Below, in pieces: positions 17,220 through 26,865 of a stretch of DNA of 43,333 nt (position 1 is its first letter; the number at the start of each line of letters is the position of its first letter). The notes beneath the pieces were generated by a model. That model saw nothing but the letters and a program-made list of their open reading frames with translations, ran no database searches and was not told where the DNA came from. Both the position numbers and the translations under genes were made by a program. Origin of the DNA: an uncultured Lachnospiraceae bacterium (GTDB taxonomy: Bacteria > Bacillota > Clostridia > Lachnospirales > Anaerotignaceae); NCBI GenBank assembly GCA_944383855.1, contig CALWRB010000020.1:1-43333 (forward strand), written 5' to 3'.

Positions 17220-18269
17220 ATGAAAAGAACACAGACAAAACAAGTCAAAATCGGTTCTGTTGTAATGGGTGGCGGTGCCCCGATCGTAATTCAATCGATG
17301 TGCAACACGGATACCAGAGATGTGAAAGCAACAGTTGCGCAGATTCATGCATTGGAAGAAGCAGGGTGCGAATTGGTACGAGTTGCAATTCCAGATATGC
17401 AGGCGGCAGATGCTGTCGGAGAGATCAAAAAACAGATCCATATTCCTTTGGTTGCGGATATCCATTTTGATTATCGTTTAGCACTTCGTGTTATGGAATT
17501 AGGAGTAGATAAAGTGCGTATCAACCCCGGAAATATCGGTAACGAAGATCGGATTCGTCAGGTTGTAGAGATGGCGAAAGAGAAAAAAATACCAATCCGT
17601 ATCGGTGTCAACAGCGGGTCTTTGGAAAAAGATCTGGTGGAAAAGTATGGCGGTGTGACACCGCAGGGATTGGTGGAAAGTGCATTACGCCATGTTAGAA
17701 TATTGGAGAAATATGATTTTTCAGACATTGTTGTATCGATTAAAGCTTCCGATGTGCCTTTTTCCATTGAGGTCTATCAGCAGCTGTCAGAAGCAATTCC
17801 TTATCCGATTCATGTGGGGATTACGGAGGCAGGCACAGTTTATGCCGGCACTATAAAATCAGCAGTTGGTATTGGTGCGATTTTGGCAATGGGTATCGGT
17901 GATACGATTCGGGTTTCATTGACCGGGGACCCTGTAGAAGAAGTGCGTGCAGCAAAGGAAATTTTGAAGGCACTTCATTTACGGCAATTTGGCGTAACAT
18001 TTGTTTCTTGTCCAACTTGCGGCAGAACGCAAATTGATTTGATTTCTATTGCAAACGAAGTGGAGCAGCGCTGCAGGAAAATAGATAAAAACATTAAAGT
18101 AGCAGTAATGGGCTGTGTAGTTAACGGACCGGGAGAAGCCAGAGAGGCGGATATCGGCATCGCCGGCGGAAAAGGTGTCGGATTGCTGTTTAAAAAAGGG
18201 GAAATTCTGCGTAAAGTGGATGAGGACAAGCTGATCGATGCGCTGATGGAAGAAATCGAGAAAATGTAG
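17220..18269 (+). CDS. ispG: 4-hydroxy-3-methylbut-2-en-1-yl diphosphate synthase
   Basis: [4Fe-4S] enzyme of the MEP pathway that reductively opens the cyclic diphosphate MEcPP to HMBPP. The 349 residues are of the compact two-domain bacterial type: a TIM barrel (residues about 1-245) with [18 protein letters not shown] near the start, then the cluster domain with ligands C264, C267, C299 and E306. ATG 17220 is preceded by a modest SD (AAAGGCGG); an out-of-frame ATG lies 7 bp upstream. polC follows after 19 bp. Confidence 0.97.
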   Translation: MKRTQTKQVKIGSVVMGGGAPIVIQSMCNTDTRDVKATVAQIHALEEAGCELVRVAIPDMQAADAVGEIKKQIHIPLVADIHFDYRLALRVMELGVDKVRINPGNIGNEDRIRQVVEMAKEKKIPIRIGVNSGSLEKDLVEKYGGVTPQGLVESALRHVRILEKYDFSDIVVSIKASDVPFSIEVYQQLSEAIPYPIHVGITEAGTVYAGTIKSAVGIGAILAMGIGDTIRVSLTGDPVEEVRAAKEILKALHLRQFGVTFVSCPTCGRTQIDLISIANEVEQRCRKIDKNIKVAVMGCVVNGPGEAREADIGIAGGKGVGLLFKKGEILRKVDEDKLIDALMEEIEKM

Positions 18270-18288
18270 TAAAAAAGGAGAGAAAGGC

Positions 18289-21200
18289 ATGGATAAAGAG
18301 AAACAGTTTGAACAAGTATTTGAAAAAATCTCTCTTTCTGCCTCTGTCAAACAAGCATTTGCCAATACGCAGGTACAGAAGCTTTGCATTCACAAAAAAG
18401 AGCGTGTAATCGAAATTATGATTTTGTCCGATCATGTCATTGCATGGAAGGATAAGAATAGTTTCATAGAGGAACTGAAGCAGAATTTACCGGGAATCCA
18501 AGATGTTTCTGTTGGTATTGTTTATCATCTTACGTCAGAGGAAGGTGAGATTCCTACAAGCTATACAGAGTGTCTGAAAGATGAGATTGCGCAGGAAAGT
18601 AAGATCTGTGCCGCTGTGATGCAGGACGCCGTGTTTGAACAGCAGGAAAATAAGCTTTTGATTTATGTTAAAAATAATATGGCTTATTTTATGAGTAAAC
18701 GCCATTTAGATCAGATGATACAGGAAAATATCCGCACACAGCTCGGAAAAGAAATAACGGTGCAGTTTAAAAATACCAAAGATGCAACGGAGGACAACAG
18801 ACAAACAGAAGCGGTTTTCCATGAAAAATATGAGGAGATCACCAAGGAATTGCTTTCTAATACACCGGTTGCCCAAAAAGAAGAAAAAAGTGCAAAAGAG
18901 AGCGTTTCTTTTGCAAACGGTGTGTTTTACGGAAAAGAGATCAAAGATACAAAGGTGCTGAAGATTGTAGAGAGCAAGGGTGTTGGAGAAACTGTTCTGA
19001 TCGAAGGCAATTTATTCAATTTGGAAAAACGAGAATTGAAAAACGGCGAGAAATATCTTGTTTCTTTCGATATCACTGATCTTACAGATTCTACGACGGT
19101 TAAATTTTTTATTAAAAAAGAGATTTTCGACAATGGTCTGGAAGAACAATTAAAAAAGGGCGTATATTTGAAAGTGCAGGGCGAAGTACAGTTTGATAAA
19201 TATGCCAAGGAAATCAATATTATGGCAAAAAACATTATGTTGGCAGAAGCACCGCCTAAACGTAAAGACCTTGCAGAGAAAAAACGTGTAGAGTTGCATT
19301 TACATACACAGATGAGCAGCATGGACGGAGTTACGCCTGTAAAAACATTTATCAAGCGTGCGCAGGAATGGGGGCATAGTGCGATTGCCATTACAGACCA
19401 CGGTGTCGTGCAGGCTTTTCCTGAAGCAATGGACGCTGCTGAAAAAAGCGATTTGAAAGTAATTTACGGTGTTGAGGCATATTTGATCGACGACTTAGGG
19501 AATGTTGTTTTATGCCCCAAAGGACAGTCTTTAGACGATACATTTGTAGTATTTGATATTGAAACCACAGGTTTATCCAAAAAAGCTGACTGTATTACAG
19601 AAATTGGTGCAGTTAAAGTGAAGGACGGGAAAATCACAGATCGTTTTTCGACATTTGTCAATCCACAGCGACCGTTATCCGAAGAAATCGTTGCTTTGAC
19701 GCATATTACAGACGATATGTTAAAAGATGCACCGCTAATCGATGAGGTTTTGCCTCAATTCCTTGATTTTTGTGCAGACGCTGTTTTGGTTGCACACAAC
19801 GCAGGATTTGATACGGGATTTATCCGTACGGCAGCAGAAAATCTCGGTTTGCCGGAAATTGATAATACCATTTTGGATACCGTTGCATTGGCAAAAGCGT
19901 TATTGCCGGATCTAAAGCGATATAAACTGAATCTGGTATGCGAGCATTTGGGAGTGGAACTAAATGGGCATCATCGTGCTGTAAACGATGCCGAAGCCAC
20001 GGCAGAGGTTTTCTTACGTTTTACGGATATGCTGCTTGCGAAGAAAGTATTTACAGTTGATGAGATCAATGTATTTGCCAGCGAAACAGTGCATCACAAA
20101 AAGCTGAAGCATTATCATGCGGTCATTTTGGCAAAAGACTATACCGGACTGCGGAATTTATACGAGCTGATCTCGCTTTCTCACTTGGAGTATTTTTACC
20201 GCAGACCGAGAATACCCAAAAGCCAATTCATGCGGCTGCGGGAAGGTTTGATCATAGGAAGTGCCTGTGAAGCAGGGGAGTTGTTCCGTGCGTTAGTGGA
20301 TAACAAACCGCAGGAGTATATCAAAGAACTGGTAAACTTCTATGACTATTTGGAAATTCAGCCTTTGGGAAATAATGCGTTTATGATTGACTCTCCGAAA
20401 GCGGAAAACGTGCATTCCGAAGAAGATCTGAAGGAACTGAATCGTAAAATCGTAGCGTTGGGTGAAAAATATCATAAACCGGTCGTGGCAACCTGTGATG
20501 TGCATTTTATCGACCCGGAAGACGCAGTTTACCGAAAAATCGTAATGGCATCGGAAGGCTTTTCCGATGCCGATAAGCAGGCGCCGTTGTATTTTAGAAC
20601 AACGGAAGAAATGCTGCAGGAATTCCAATATTTGGGCGAAGAAAAAGCGTATGAAGTAGTGGTAACAAACACGAATTTGATCGCTGATCAAATTGAGAAG
20701 ATCAAACCGATTCCGGACGGAACATTTCCGCCGAATATTCCCGGTGCAGACGAAGAATTACGCCGTATTACAACCGAAAAAGCGGTTTCTATTTATGGCG
20801 ATCCGCTTCCGCCTATTGTTGCGGAACGATTGGAGGTAGAGCTGAATTCTATCATCAGCAATGGTTATGCCGTGCTGTATATTATTGCGCAGAAATTAGT
20901 GTGGAAGTCAGTGGAAGACGGCTATTTGGTCGGTTCCAGAGGCTCTGTTGGTTCCTCTTTTGCTGCGAATATGGCGGGTATCACAGAAGTAAACTCCTTA
21001 CCTCCGCATTATATCTGCCCTAACTGCAAATACTCCGATTTTGAATCAGAAACAGTACGGGCATATGCGATGGAGGAAGCGAGCGGCTGCGATATGCCGG
21101 ATAAAAATTGCCCCGTTTGTGGAACGCCTTTGCGTAAAGACGGACACGATATCCCCTTCCAAACATTCCTTGGTTTTGAAGGAGATAAAGAACCTGATAT

Positions 21201-22620
21201 TGATTTGAACTTTTCGGGGGAATATCAGCAGAAGGCACATGCTTACACAGAGGAATTGTTTGGCAAAGGTCACGTTTTTAAAGCAGGGACGATCGCTACA
21301 TTAGCGGATAAGACGGCATACGGAATGGTTCGAAAATATATGGAGGAGCGTCATATTACACCGCATAATGCGGAGATGAACCGCCTGGTAGCAGGTTGCA
21401 CTGGTATCAAACGCACGACAGGTCAGCATCCCGGCGGTTTGATGGTCGTTCCTTCCGATCACAACATTTATGAGTTTTGCCCCATTCAGCATCCGGCAAA
21501 TGATATCAATTCCAATGTTACGACCACACATTTCGACTATCACTCTATCAGTGGGCGATTGTTGAAACTGGACCTGCTCGGACACGACGATCCTACCGTA
21601 ATTCGTATGCTGTACGATTTAACGGGAGTCAATCCGCAGACTGTGCCTTTGGGTGACCCTCAGACAATGTCATTGTTTGAATCGCCCGATGCCTTGGGGG
21701 TGAGCGCGGAAGATATCGGATGCGAAACGGGGACGTTAGGAATTCCCGAATTTGGGACAAAATTCGTACGTCAGATGCTGTTGGATACCAAACCGAAAAC
21801 ATTTGCGGATCTACTGCGCATTTCCGGTCTTTCCCATGGTACCGATGTTTGGATCGGTAATGCGCAAACGCTGATCGAAAACGGCACAATTACATTGAAA
21901 GAAACGATCTCCACACGAGATAGCATCATGCTGTATCTGATCAATAAGGGAGTGGATCGTAAAAAATCCTTTAAAATTATGGAGAAGGTCAGAAAAGGCA
22001 AGGGGCTGACAGAGGAAGATATTACAGATATGAAGGCAAGCAATGTGCCGGATTGGTATATTGACTCCTGTCAAAAAATTAAATATATGTTCCCGAAAGC
22101 ACATGCTGCGGCTTATGTTATGATGGCATTTCGCATCGCGTACTTTAAGATCAATTACCCAAAAGCATATTATGCTTCTTATTTCACAGTCCGTGCTTGT
22201 GATGATTTTGACTACAGTACTATGTGCAAGGGAATGGACGTTGCAAAAGCTGCAATCCGCGAGATCCATGCAAAAGGGCAGGAGGCAACAGCGAAGGACA
22301 AAACCAAACAGACGGTACTGGAGTTGGTGGTAGAGTTTTATGCCAGAGGGTTCCGATTTGCACCAATTGATTTGTACCGTTCCGATGCTACCAAATTTAT
22401 CATCACAGAGGACGGTTTATTGCCACCGTTTAATTCCTTGCAGGGTCTTGGAATCAATGCGGCGATCAGCATTGTGGAAGGCAGAGAAGCCATTGGCGAG
22501 TTTAAAACAATCGAGGAACTAAAAGAAAAGACTTCTTTGGGTCGCTCATTGATCGATCTTTTGAAAGAAAATGGTGTGTTGGACGGAATACCGGAAACGA
22601 ATCAGCTGACACTGTTTTAA
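18289..22620 (+). CDS. polC: DNA polymerase III alpha subunit, Gram-positive type
   Basis: Replicative leading-strand polymerase with its own proofreading exonuclease. The 1443 residues follow the PolC order: an N-terminal domain and OB fold (about 220-315), PHP domain opening VELHLHTQMSSMDG (about 335) and interrupted by a DEDD exonuclease (FDIETTGL about 421, HNAGFDTGFI about 505), a zinc-binding CPNC (about 909) / CPVC (about 940) segment, and the palm with catalytic aspartates in EPDIDLNFSGEY (about 966-977). The C-terminus ends in QLTLF, a plausible clamp-binding motif. SD AAGGAGAG precedes ATG 18289. It is the last gene of the cluster. Confidence 0.98.
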   Translation: MDKEKQFEQVFEKISLSASVKQAFANTQVQKLCIHKKERVIEIMILSDHVIAWKDKNSFIEELKQNLPGIQDVSVGIVYHLTSEEGEIPTSYTECLKDEIAQESKICAAVMQDAVFEQQENKLLIYVKNNMAYFMSKRHLDQMIQENIRTQLGKEITVQFKNTKDATEDNRQTEAVFHEKYEEITKELLSNTPVAQKEEKSAKESVSFANGVFYGKEIKDTKVLKIVESKGVGETVLIEGNLFNLEKRELKNGEKYLVSFDITDLTDSTTVKFFIKKEIFDNGLEEQLKKGVYLKVQGEVQFDKYAKEINIMAKNIMLAEAPPKRKDLAEKKRVELHLHTQMSSMDGVTPVKTFIKRAQEWGHSAIAITDHGVVQAFPEAMDAAEKSDLKVIYGVEAYLIDDLGNVVLCPKGQSLDDTFVVFDIETTGLSKKADCITEIGAVKVKDGKITDRFSTFVNPQRPLSEEIVALTHITDDMLKDAPLIDEVLPQFLDFCADAVLVAHNAGFDTGFIRTAAENLGLPEIDNTILDTVALAKALLPDLKRYKLNLVCEHLGVELNGHHRAVNDAEATAEVFLRFTDMLLAKKVFTVDEINVFASETVHHKKLKHYHAVILAKDYTGLRNLYELISLSHLEYFYRRPRIPKSQFMRLREGLIIGSACEAGELFRALVDNKPQEYIKELVNFYDYLEIQPLGNNAFMIDSPKAENVHSEEDLKELNRKIVALGEKYHKPVVATCDVHFIDPEDAVYRKIVMASEGFSDADKQAPLYFRTTEEMLQEFQYLGEEKAYEVVVTNTNLIADQIEKIKPIPDGTFPPNIPGADEELRRITTEKAVSIYGDPLPPIVAERLEVELNSIISNGYAVLYIIAQKLVWKSVEDGYLVGSRGSVGSSFAANMAGITEVNSLPPHYICPNCKYSDFESETVRAYAMEEASGCDMPDKNCPVCGTPLRKDGHDIPFQTFLGFEGDKEPDIDLNFSGEYQQKAHAYTEELFGKGHVFKAGTIATLADKTAYGMVRKYMEERHITPHNAEMNRLVAGCTGIKRTTGQHPGGLMVVPSDHNIYEFCPIQHPANDINSNVTTTHFDYHSISGRLLKLDLLGHDDPTVIRMLYDLTGVNPQTVPLGDPQTMSLFESPDALGVSAEDIGCETGTLGIPEFGTKFVRQMLLDTKPKTFADLLRISGLSHGTDVWIGNAQTLIENGTITLKETISTRDSIMLYLINKGVDRKKSFKIMEKVRKGKGLTEEDITDMKASNVPDWYIDSCQKIKYMFPKAHAAAYVMMAFRIAYFKINYPKAYYASYFTVRACDDFDYSTMCKGMDVAKAAIREIHAKGQEATAKDKTKQTVLELVVEFYARGFRFAPIDLYRSDATKFIITEDGLLPPFNSLQGLGINAAISIVEGREAIGEFKTIEELKEKTSLGRSLIDLLKENGVLDGIPETNQLTLF

Positions 22621-22862
22621 CAGATAACAGGGCAAAGTAAGAAGCGCAAACAAACAGATCAAGCAGATATCGTTCGAAATGCAAAGCCTTTTCTCAATAG
22701 AAAAGAAAATGGGTGACAAAGAGAAATAAAAGATGCATAGGTTTTGCGTATAACGAAGTTATTTGACTTTTGGCTTGTCCAAAGAGCTTCTTTGCAATGA
22801 ATTATTGAGGACAGTCCGCCCTTTTATTGTCATCTTTTCGTTAAAAACACAAAAGAAAATAG
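22621..22862. other. Gene-free stretch after polC
   Basis: No credible gene is seen. A 61-codon frame at 22763 lacks an SD and resembles no family. Weak stems occur at 22688-22705 and about 22768-22788. The polC stop is followed by about 240 nt before the first strong hairpin, so the polC transcript probably carries a long 3' UTR or a small RNA is hidden here. Confidence 0.4.
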
Positions 22863-22912
22863 AAAGCAGGAGTTTTATCGGCAAAAACGGTCTGAAAACT
22901 CCTGCTTTTCTT
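22863..22912. terminator. Strong terminator downstream of polC
   Basis: AAAGCAGGAGTTTT (22863-22876) pairs perfectly with AAAACTCCTGCTTT (22895-22908), followed by TCTT. Fourteen base pairs with an 18-nt loop. Confidence 0.8.
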
Positions 22913-23026
22913 CACCCAAAATGCATTCCGACTGCAAAAAAGAGTTGAAAAAATCCGTGCGATGTGTCCCGCCGCCGCAAAACAAAGGAATGATTTTGAC
23001 ATGAGTTCGAAAAAACAGATCTACAC

Positions 23027-23054
23027 CAAAAATGCCCCTAAAATAAGGGGCATT
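23027..23054 (-). terminator. rqcH terminator
   Basis: AATGCCCCT (23031-23039) and AGGGGCATT (23046-23054) form a GC-rich stem. On the minus strand it is followed by a short T run, fitting the end of rqcH. Confidence 0.75.
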
Positions 23055-23116
23055 TGCGGGAAAAAGAACATACTAAACTCTGATCAAGCAGGATATGGAG
23101 TCAAAAACTATTCTTT

Positions 23117-24898
23117 TTAATTTGCTTCATCTGCCGATCGAATGCTTAATACGGAATCTTCTTCCGGTGTTACATAAATCGTTTGGTTTGTAAGATAAAT
23201 CACCATTCCGGGTTTAGCGCCGGAAGGTTTTTTTACATTTTTTCGTAACGTATAATCTACCGGAACCATACTGCCTTGTCTTGCCTTGCTGTAATACGCT
23301 GCAAGAAGTGCTGCCTGCTGTAAAGCAGTATCGGAAACCTCTCCGCTTCCGTTGGTGCGGATAATGACGTGAGAACCGGGAATTTCTTTTGTATGCAGCC
23401 ATAGATCGGTGCTTTCTGCAAAACGCAGTGTCAGATTATCGTTTTGCAGATTGCTTTTTCCGACAAAAATATGGTAACCGTCATCGGAAATAAAATGCAT
23501 GGGCTTTGCTTTTTTGGGCTTTTGCGCACCTTTTTTGATTTGCGGTCTGCGGATAAAACCGGCATCAGCCAACTCATTTTTGATTTCAGACAGATCCGCG
23601 TCGTCTTTTGCCGCATCTAAAGCATTTAACACACTTTCCAAATACTGCAATTCTTCCTCGTTTTGCTTTTCCTGCACGGATAAAGCCGTTAGAGTGCGCT
23701 TGGCTTTGTTGTATTTTGCAAAATAATACTGCGCATTTTCCGAAGGCGTTTTCATAGGATCCATCGGGATTTCGATTTCTTCCATCGCTTCACTGTAATA
23801 GTCTGTAACGCGTAAAAGCGTTGTATTTGCCTCTACGGCATAAATGTTTGCAGTGATCAACTCTCCGTATTTTTTCCAAAGGTCTTTATCTTGAATCTCT
23901 TTTCTTGTTTTGATCTGAATTTCCTTTTTCTTGACACAGCGTTCGATATTGGACTGGATCATACGGCGAATATCATGTGATTTTTGCCGGATATGCAATG
24001 TATTATCTTTTTCCCGATAATAGCTTTCCAACAATTCGGAAACGGTAGAATAATATTTACATTGATATAAGGCAGACTGCCGCAGGGAAATTACGCCAAA
24101 TTCCATAATACGATTTGTTTTCTGGTCATAAAAAACGGTAGGGCAAAATGCACCGTCTTTTACCTTTTGCATGATGCCCTGAAACGCGGTAAAAAGCGCA
24201 TGGGCAGAAATCGGGTCAAGGCATTCACAGGCACACGCGGCGTCCAGATCCGCTTCAAAACAAACGGCAGCTGCCATAAACGGACTGATGCCGGTATAGT
24301 TTTGATAGATCGCCTGTTGTAGTTTCTTTCCGCCCTGTTGCTGTAAAACAGCGGAAAATGCTTCTTCTGTAGCGAGAAGGGGATTCATTTTCCCTTGAGA
24401 GGGGGGAGATTGGTATTGTTTTCCGGGCAAAACCTCTCGCACAGAGCTGGTGTCGTGGGAAATACGCTTGATGGAATCCAATATCTTATAATTCTCATCT
24501 GTCAGGATCAAATTGCTGTGCTTGCCCATGATCTCTAATATAAAGTGTTTCTTTGTGATGTCCCCTAATTCATTTGCTGACTCAATATCCATTACCAAAA
24601 TACGCTCAAAATCGGGTTGGTAGATGTCAACAATTTTTCCGCCGGCAATGTGCTTGCGTAAAACCATACAAAACAGGGGTGGGGTCATAGGATTGTCTTT
24701 TCCGTATTGCGTCAGGTGCATGCGAGGGTGGTTGGAGTTGGCAGAAGCCAATACCTTAAAATTTTTTCCGACACCGCCTCTGACTGAAAAAACGATCTCA
24801 TCTGCTAAAGGCTGGTGGATTTTATCGATTCTTCCGCCAAGCAGTGCTTCCTTTAATTCATATACCATATTGGCAATGGTAATGCCGTCCAGTGCCAT
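23117..24898 (-). CDS. rqcH: Rqc2 homolog RqcH (NFACT family), ribosome quality control
   Basis: RqcH binds peptidyl-tRNA-obstructed 50S subunits and directs addition of C-terminal alanine tails that mark stalled chains for degradation. The 593 residues show NFACT-N (about 1-185, starting MALDGITIANMVYELKEAL, with NSNHPRMHLT), helix-hairpin-helix and coiled-coil regions (about 285-440), and NFACT-R near the C-terminus (HIFVGKSNLQNDNLTLRFA, DLWLHTKEIPGSHVIIR). The older label fibronectin-binding protein A refers to the same family. The SD TGGAGGAAA precedes the ATG. It is divergent from the zinc-ribbon gene. Confidence 0.95.
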   Translation of the reverse strand: MALDGITIANMVYELKEALLGGRIDKIHQPLADEIVFSVRGGVGKNFKVLASANSNHPRMHLTQYGKDNPMTPPLFCMVLRKHIAGGKIVDIYQPDFERILVMDIESANELGDITKKHFILEIMGKHSNLILTDENYKILDSIKRISHDTSSVREVLPGKQYQSPPSQGKMNPLLATEEAFSAVLQQQGGKKLQQAIYQNYTGISPFMAAAVCFEADLDAACACECLDPISAHALFTAFQGIMQKVKDGAFCPTVFYDQKTNRIMEFGVISLRQSALYQCKYYSTVSELLESYYREKDNTLHIRQKSHDIRRMIQSNIERCVKKKEIQIKTRKEIQDKDLWKKYGELITANIYAVEANTTLLRVTDYYSEAMEEIEIPMDPMKTPSENAQYYFAKYNKAKRTLTALSVQEKQNEEELQYLESVLNALDAAKDDADLSEIKNELADAGFIRRPQIKKGAQKPKKAKPMHFISDDGYHIFVGKSNLQNDNLTLRFAESTDLWLHTKEIPGSHVIIRTNGSGEVSDTALQQAALLAAYYSKARQGSMVPVDYTLRKNVKKPSGAKPGMVIYLTNQTIYVTPEEDSVLSIRSADEAN

Positions 24899-24947
24899 AA
24901 TTATTTCCTCCAGTCAAAACGAAATTGGCAATAAAGTGCCTTTTGTT

Positions 24948-24977
24948 ATTATAGCATAGCCTTTCCAAAAACAACAA
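24948..24977 (-). promoter_or_regulatory. rqcH promoter
   Basis: Read on the minus strand, TTGTTG (24977-24972) and TATAAT (24953-24948) have an 18-nt spacer with a TGC extended -10. Confidence 0.6.
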
Positions 24978-25006
24978 TTCAGTTTTGAAAAGAATTATGT
25001 TATAAT
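24978..25006 (+). promoter_or_regulatory. Probable promoter of the zinc-ribbon gene
   Basis: TTCAGT (24978-24983) and TATAAT (25001-25006) have a 17-nt spacer with a TGT extended -10. The start near 25013 gives a leader of about 208 nt. Confidence 0.5.
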
Positions 25007-25023
25007 TAAATTGACCGCTAAAA

Positions 25024-25120
25024 GGATTCACACAAAAAGCAAAACAGGAATGTTGCAACTTGGCAATGAATCCAAGGAAATCAGCCATAGCAGTACTGCA
25101 AAAACTTCTGCTATGGCTGA
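25024..25120 (+). ncRNA. Structured 5' leader of unknown type
   Basis: GGATTCA (25024-25030) pairs with TGAATCC (25067-25073), enclosing TTGC/GCAA (25053-25056 with 25063-25066). A second, perfect 13-bp stem pairs TCAGCCATAGCAG (25081-25093) with CTGCTATGGCTGA (25108-25120). No T tract follows, so it is not a simple terminator. I recognise no known riboswitch or mobile-element end. Confidence 0.4.
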
Positions 25121-25220
25121 AGCTTATTAACAAGAAATATTGCAAGGGATAAACACTTGGGAAGCCTATTAAAAGTGGTTTATATGGGATTGTATGACTT
25201 CAGAAAGGGGGATTCATACA

Positions 25221-25613
25221 ATGGGAAAAGGATATGTTTACAAATGCCCAAAGTGCAAGAAAGAAACTACACTTAGAATGGGTGTTGGTTTTGTCTGCCC
25301 CAATCCACCTGAAATTGAAGCTGATATAAAAGCCGGCTTGTATGGCAAGAAAGCACAAGCTTTTTTAATTGAACATCCTGATTACATTATGGAGACTTCT
25401 TTAGAAGTTTATAAATGCAAATGCGGGAATATCCAAAACGGATATCATATTGTTTTGAAAGCGGAAGGGGCAAAAAGCTTTGCCAACAGGCAGCATTGCA
25501 AGAAGTGCGGTTCTATGATGAAAATGCTTTCTGATCCATTGGAAATAATTGATTGCCCTGAATGCGGTTCTGCAATAGATTTGACTTTAATTGATATGTT
25601 TTATTGGGATTGA
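25221..25613 (+). CDS. Zinc-ribbon protein of unknown function
   Basis: The 130-residue cytoplasmic protein has cysteine pairs at C9/C12, C66/C68, C93/C96 and C112/C115 plus C26, suggesting two zinc ribbons flanking a helical segment (EIEADIKAGLYGKKAQAFL). I remember similar small zinc-ribbon proteins annotated as hypothetical in Clostridia, but know of no function. The start is ATG 25221, with AAGGGGG about 10 nt upstream. The open frame extends back to 25194, but the extra residues read through the SD. It stands alone between a long structured leader and a terminator, and its A/T-rich codon use differs slightly from the flanking housekeeping genes, so acquisition by transfer is possible. 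Confidence 0.75.
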   Translation: MGKGYVYKCPKCKKETTLRMGVGFVCPNPPEIEADIKAGLYGKKAQAFLIEHPDYIMETSLEVYKCKCGNIQNGYHIVLKAEGAKSFANRQHCKKCGSMMKMLSDPLEIIDCPECGSAIDLTLIDMFYWD

Positions 25614-25687
25614 AAATTAACTTTCAAAGCTATTACAGAACATCATAAATTTTTAAGGTTAGTGACTTGTTAGTAACAAGGATTGCA

Positions 25688-25716
25688 GAAAACCCTTATA
25701 TATCAAGGGTTTTCCG
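25688..25716 (+). terminator. Terminator after the zinc-ribbon gene
   Basis: GAAAACCCTT (25688-25697) pairs with AAGGGTTTTC (25705-25714). The T tail is short and part of the stem. Confidence 0.55.
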
Positions 25717-25738
25717 TTAGTAAAATTTATGATATAAT
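25710..25738 (+). promoter_or_regulatory. Probable promoter of the phosphoesterase gene
   Basis: TTTTCC (25710-25715) and TATAAT (25733-25738) have a 17-nt spacer with a TGA extended -10, overlapping the preceding terminator. Confidence 0.5.
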
Positions 25739-25797
25739 CCAAATAAAACAGAAAAAAACATTCCAAAAGACATCATACCAAGCAGGGAGGAATAGGA

Positions 25798-26649
25798 ATG
25801 AAGCATTGGAGATCTCTGTCTATGGCTACAGTGGCAGCTGCAGCTGCCTTTTGTTATTGGGAAAATAATGCGATCGTTTCAACACACTATCTTTGCAAAA
25901 CGAAGCTGATCCCAAACGGGAAAAAAATCCGTTTACTGCAACTGTCTGACTTACAAAATAAGATGTTCGGAAAGGACCATCAGGCGTTGATCCGAAAAAT
26001 ACATGATGCATCACCTGATGTTATTTTGATCACGGGCGATTTGACTGACCGCAGAAGGACCGAACTGCTTCCGATCGCTTCTTTAGCCGAAAAACTGCAA
26101 AAAGAAGCAAAGGCGATCTATTATGTTTCCGGAAACCACGAACACCAATCGGAAGTATATGAAGACTTGACGGAGCTCCTTTATGACAGCGGCATCATCA
26201 TTTTGGACAACGCCTGCTCCTATTTTCAACACGATGACATTCGTATCGCATTCCTTGGTTTGCGGGATAAATCTGCGAATCCGTATTTTCGCTGCGCGTT
26301 GGAAACTTTGACAAAGGGGATCTCGAAAGATACACTTTCTATCCTTCTTTCTCATAGACCGGAGTTATTTGACTGCTATGCTTCTTATCCGATCGATCTG
26401 GTTTTTACAGGGCATGCGCATGGCGGACAGATCAGGCTGCCGGGTATCGGAGGTCTGTTTGCGCCGCATCAAGGCTTTTTCCCGCCATATACGGCAGGAG
26501 TGCATAGATCCAACGGAACTTCCATGATAATCAGCAGAGGCTTGGGAGACAGCAGCTTTCCTTTGCGGCTCTTTAACCGTCCGGAACTGGTGGTTATGGA
26601 CATCATCGGGGATAATAATGCTGTACAGTCCAAAATTTCTATGGTATAA
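25798..26649 (+). CDS. Membrane-anchored metallophosphoesterase, YkuE-like
   Basis: Calcineurin-like phosphoesterase of 283 residues. An N-terminal hydrophobic segment (about 8-20) probably anchors it with the catalytic domain outside. Motifs in order: LSDLQN (D51), ITGDLTD (D81), SGNHEH (N113, H114), LSHRPE and FTGHAHGGQ. The second residue of the first motif is Q53, where the family consensus D-x-H has a metal-binding histidine. YkuE-type enzymes are proposed to act on lipid head groups such as UDP-diacylglucosamine; the substrate here is unknown. It is preceded by its own promoter, with SD AGGGAGGA before ATG 25798. The next gene, ppiB, lies 216 bp downstream. Confidence 0.88.
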   Translation: MKHWRSLSMATVAAAAAFCYWENNAIVSTHYLCKTKLIPNGKKIRLLQLSDLQNKMFGKDHQALIRKIHDASPDVILITGDLTDRRRTELLPIASLAEKLQKEAKAIYYVSGNHEHQSEVYEDLTELLYDSGIIILDNACSYFQHDDIRIAFLGLRDKSANPYFRCALETLTKGISKDTLSILLSHRPELFDCYASYPIDLVFTGHAHGGQIRLPGIGGLFAPHQGFFPPYTAGVHRSNGTSMIISRGLGDSSFPLRLFNRPELVVMDIIGDNNAVQSKISMV

Positions 26650-26865
26650 TAACTGCGAATTATTTGCTTTGTGTCGTTATTTTTCTAAAACAGCGGATAG
26701 AATGCGATAGTCGAAATTTCATACAGTGTTTTTTCCTGCACTTTTGGTGTTTTACAAGCGGTTTGCAGAGATAGTTTGCACCCGTGTCGCTTTATTTTTT
26801 TCCGATCTATAAAAAAATGACGGCATTTTAAAAAGGAAACAGCAGAAAAGAAAGGATGTCTATAT

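Noticed and set aside
22763..22948. A 61-codon plus-strand frame after polC
   Set aside because: No SD, unlike any family, and its end runs through the strong terminator hairpin.
25050..25130. A 26-codon leader peptide frame (MLQLGNES...) before the zinc-ribbon gene
   Set aside because: The SD-like AGGA abuts the ATG directly, too close for initiation, and no codon pattern suggests attenuation.
24858..25145. A 95-codon minus-strand frame between rqcH and the zinc-ribbon gene
   Set aside because: It overlaps the rqcH promoter, SD and start and contains both leader stems; no SD of its own.
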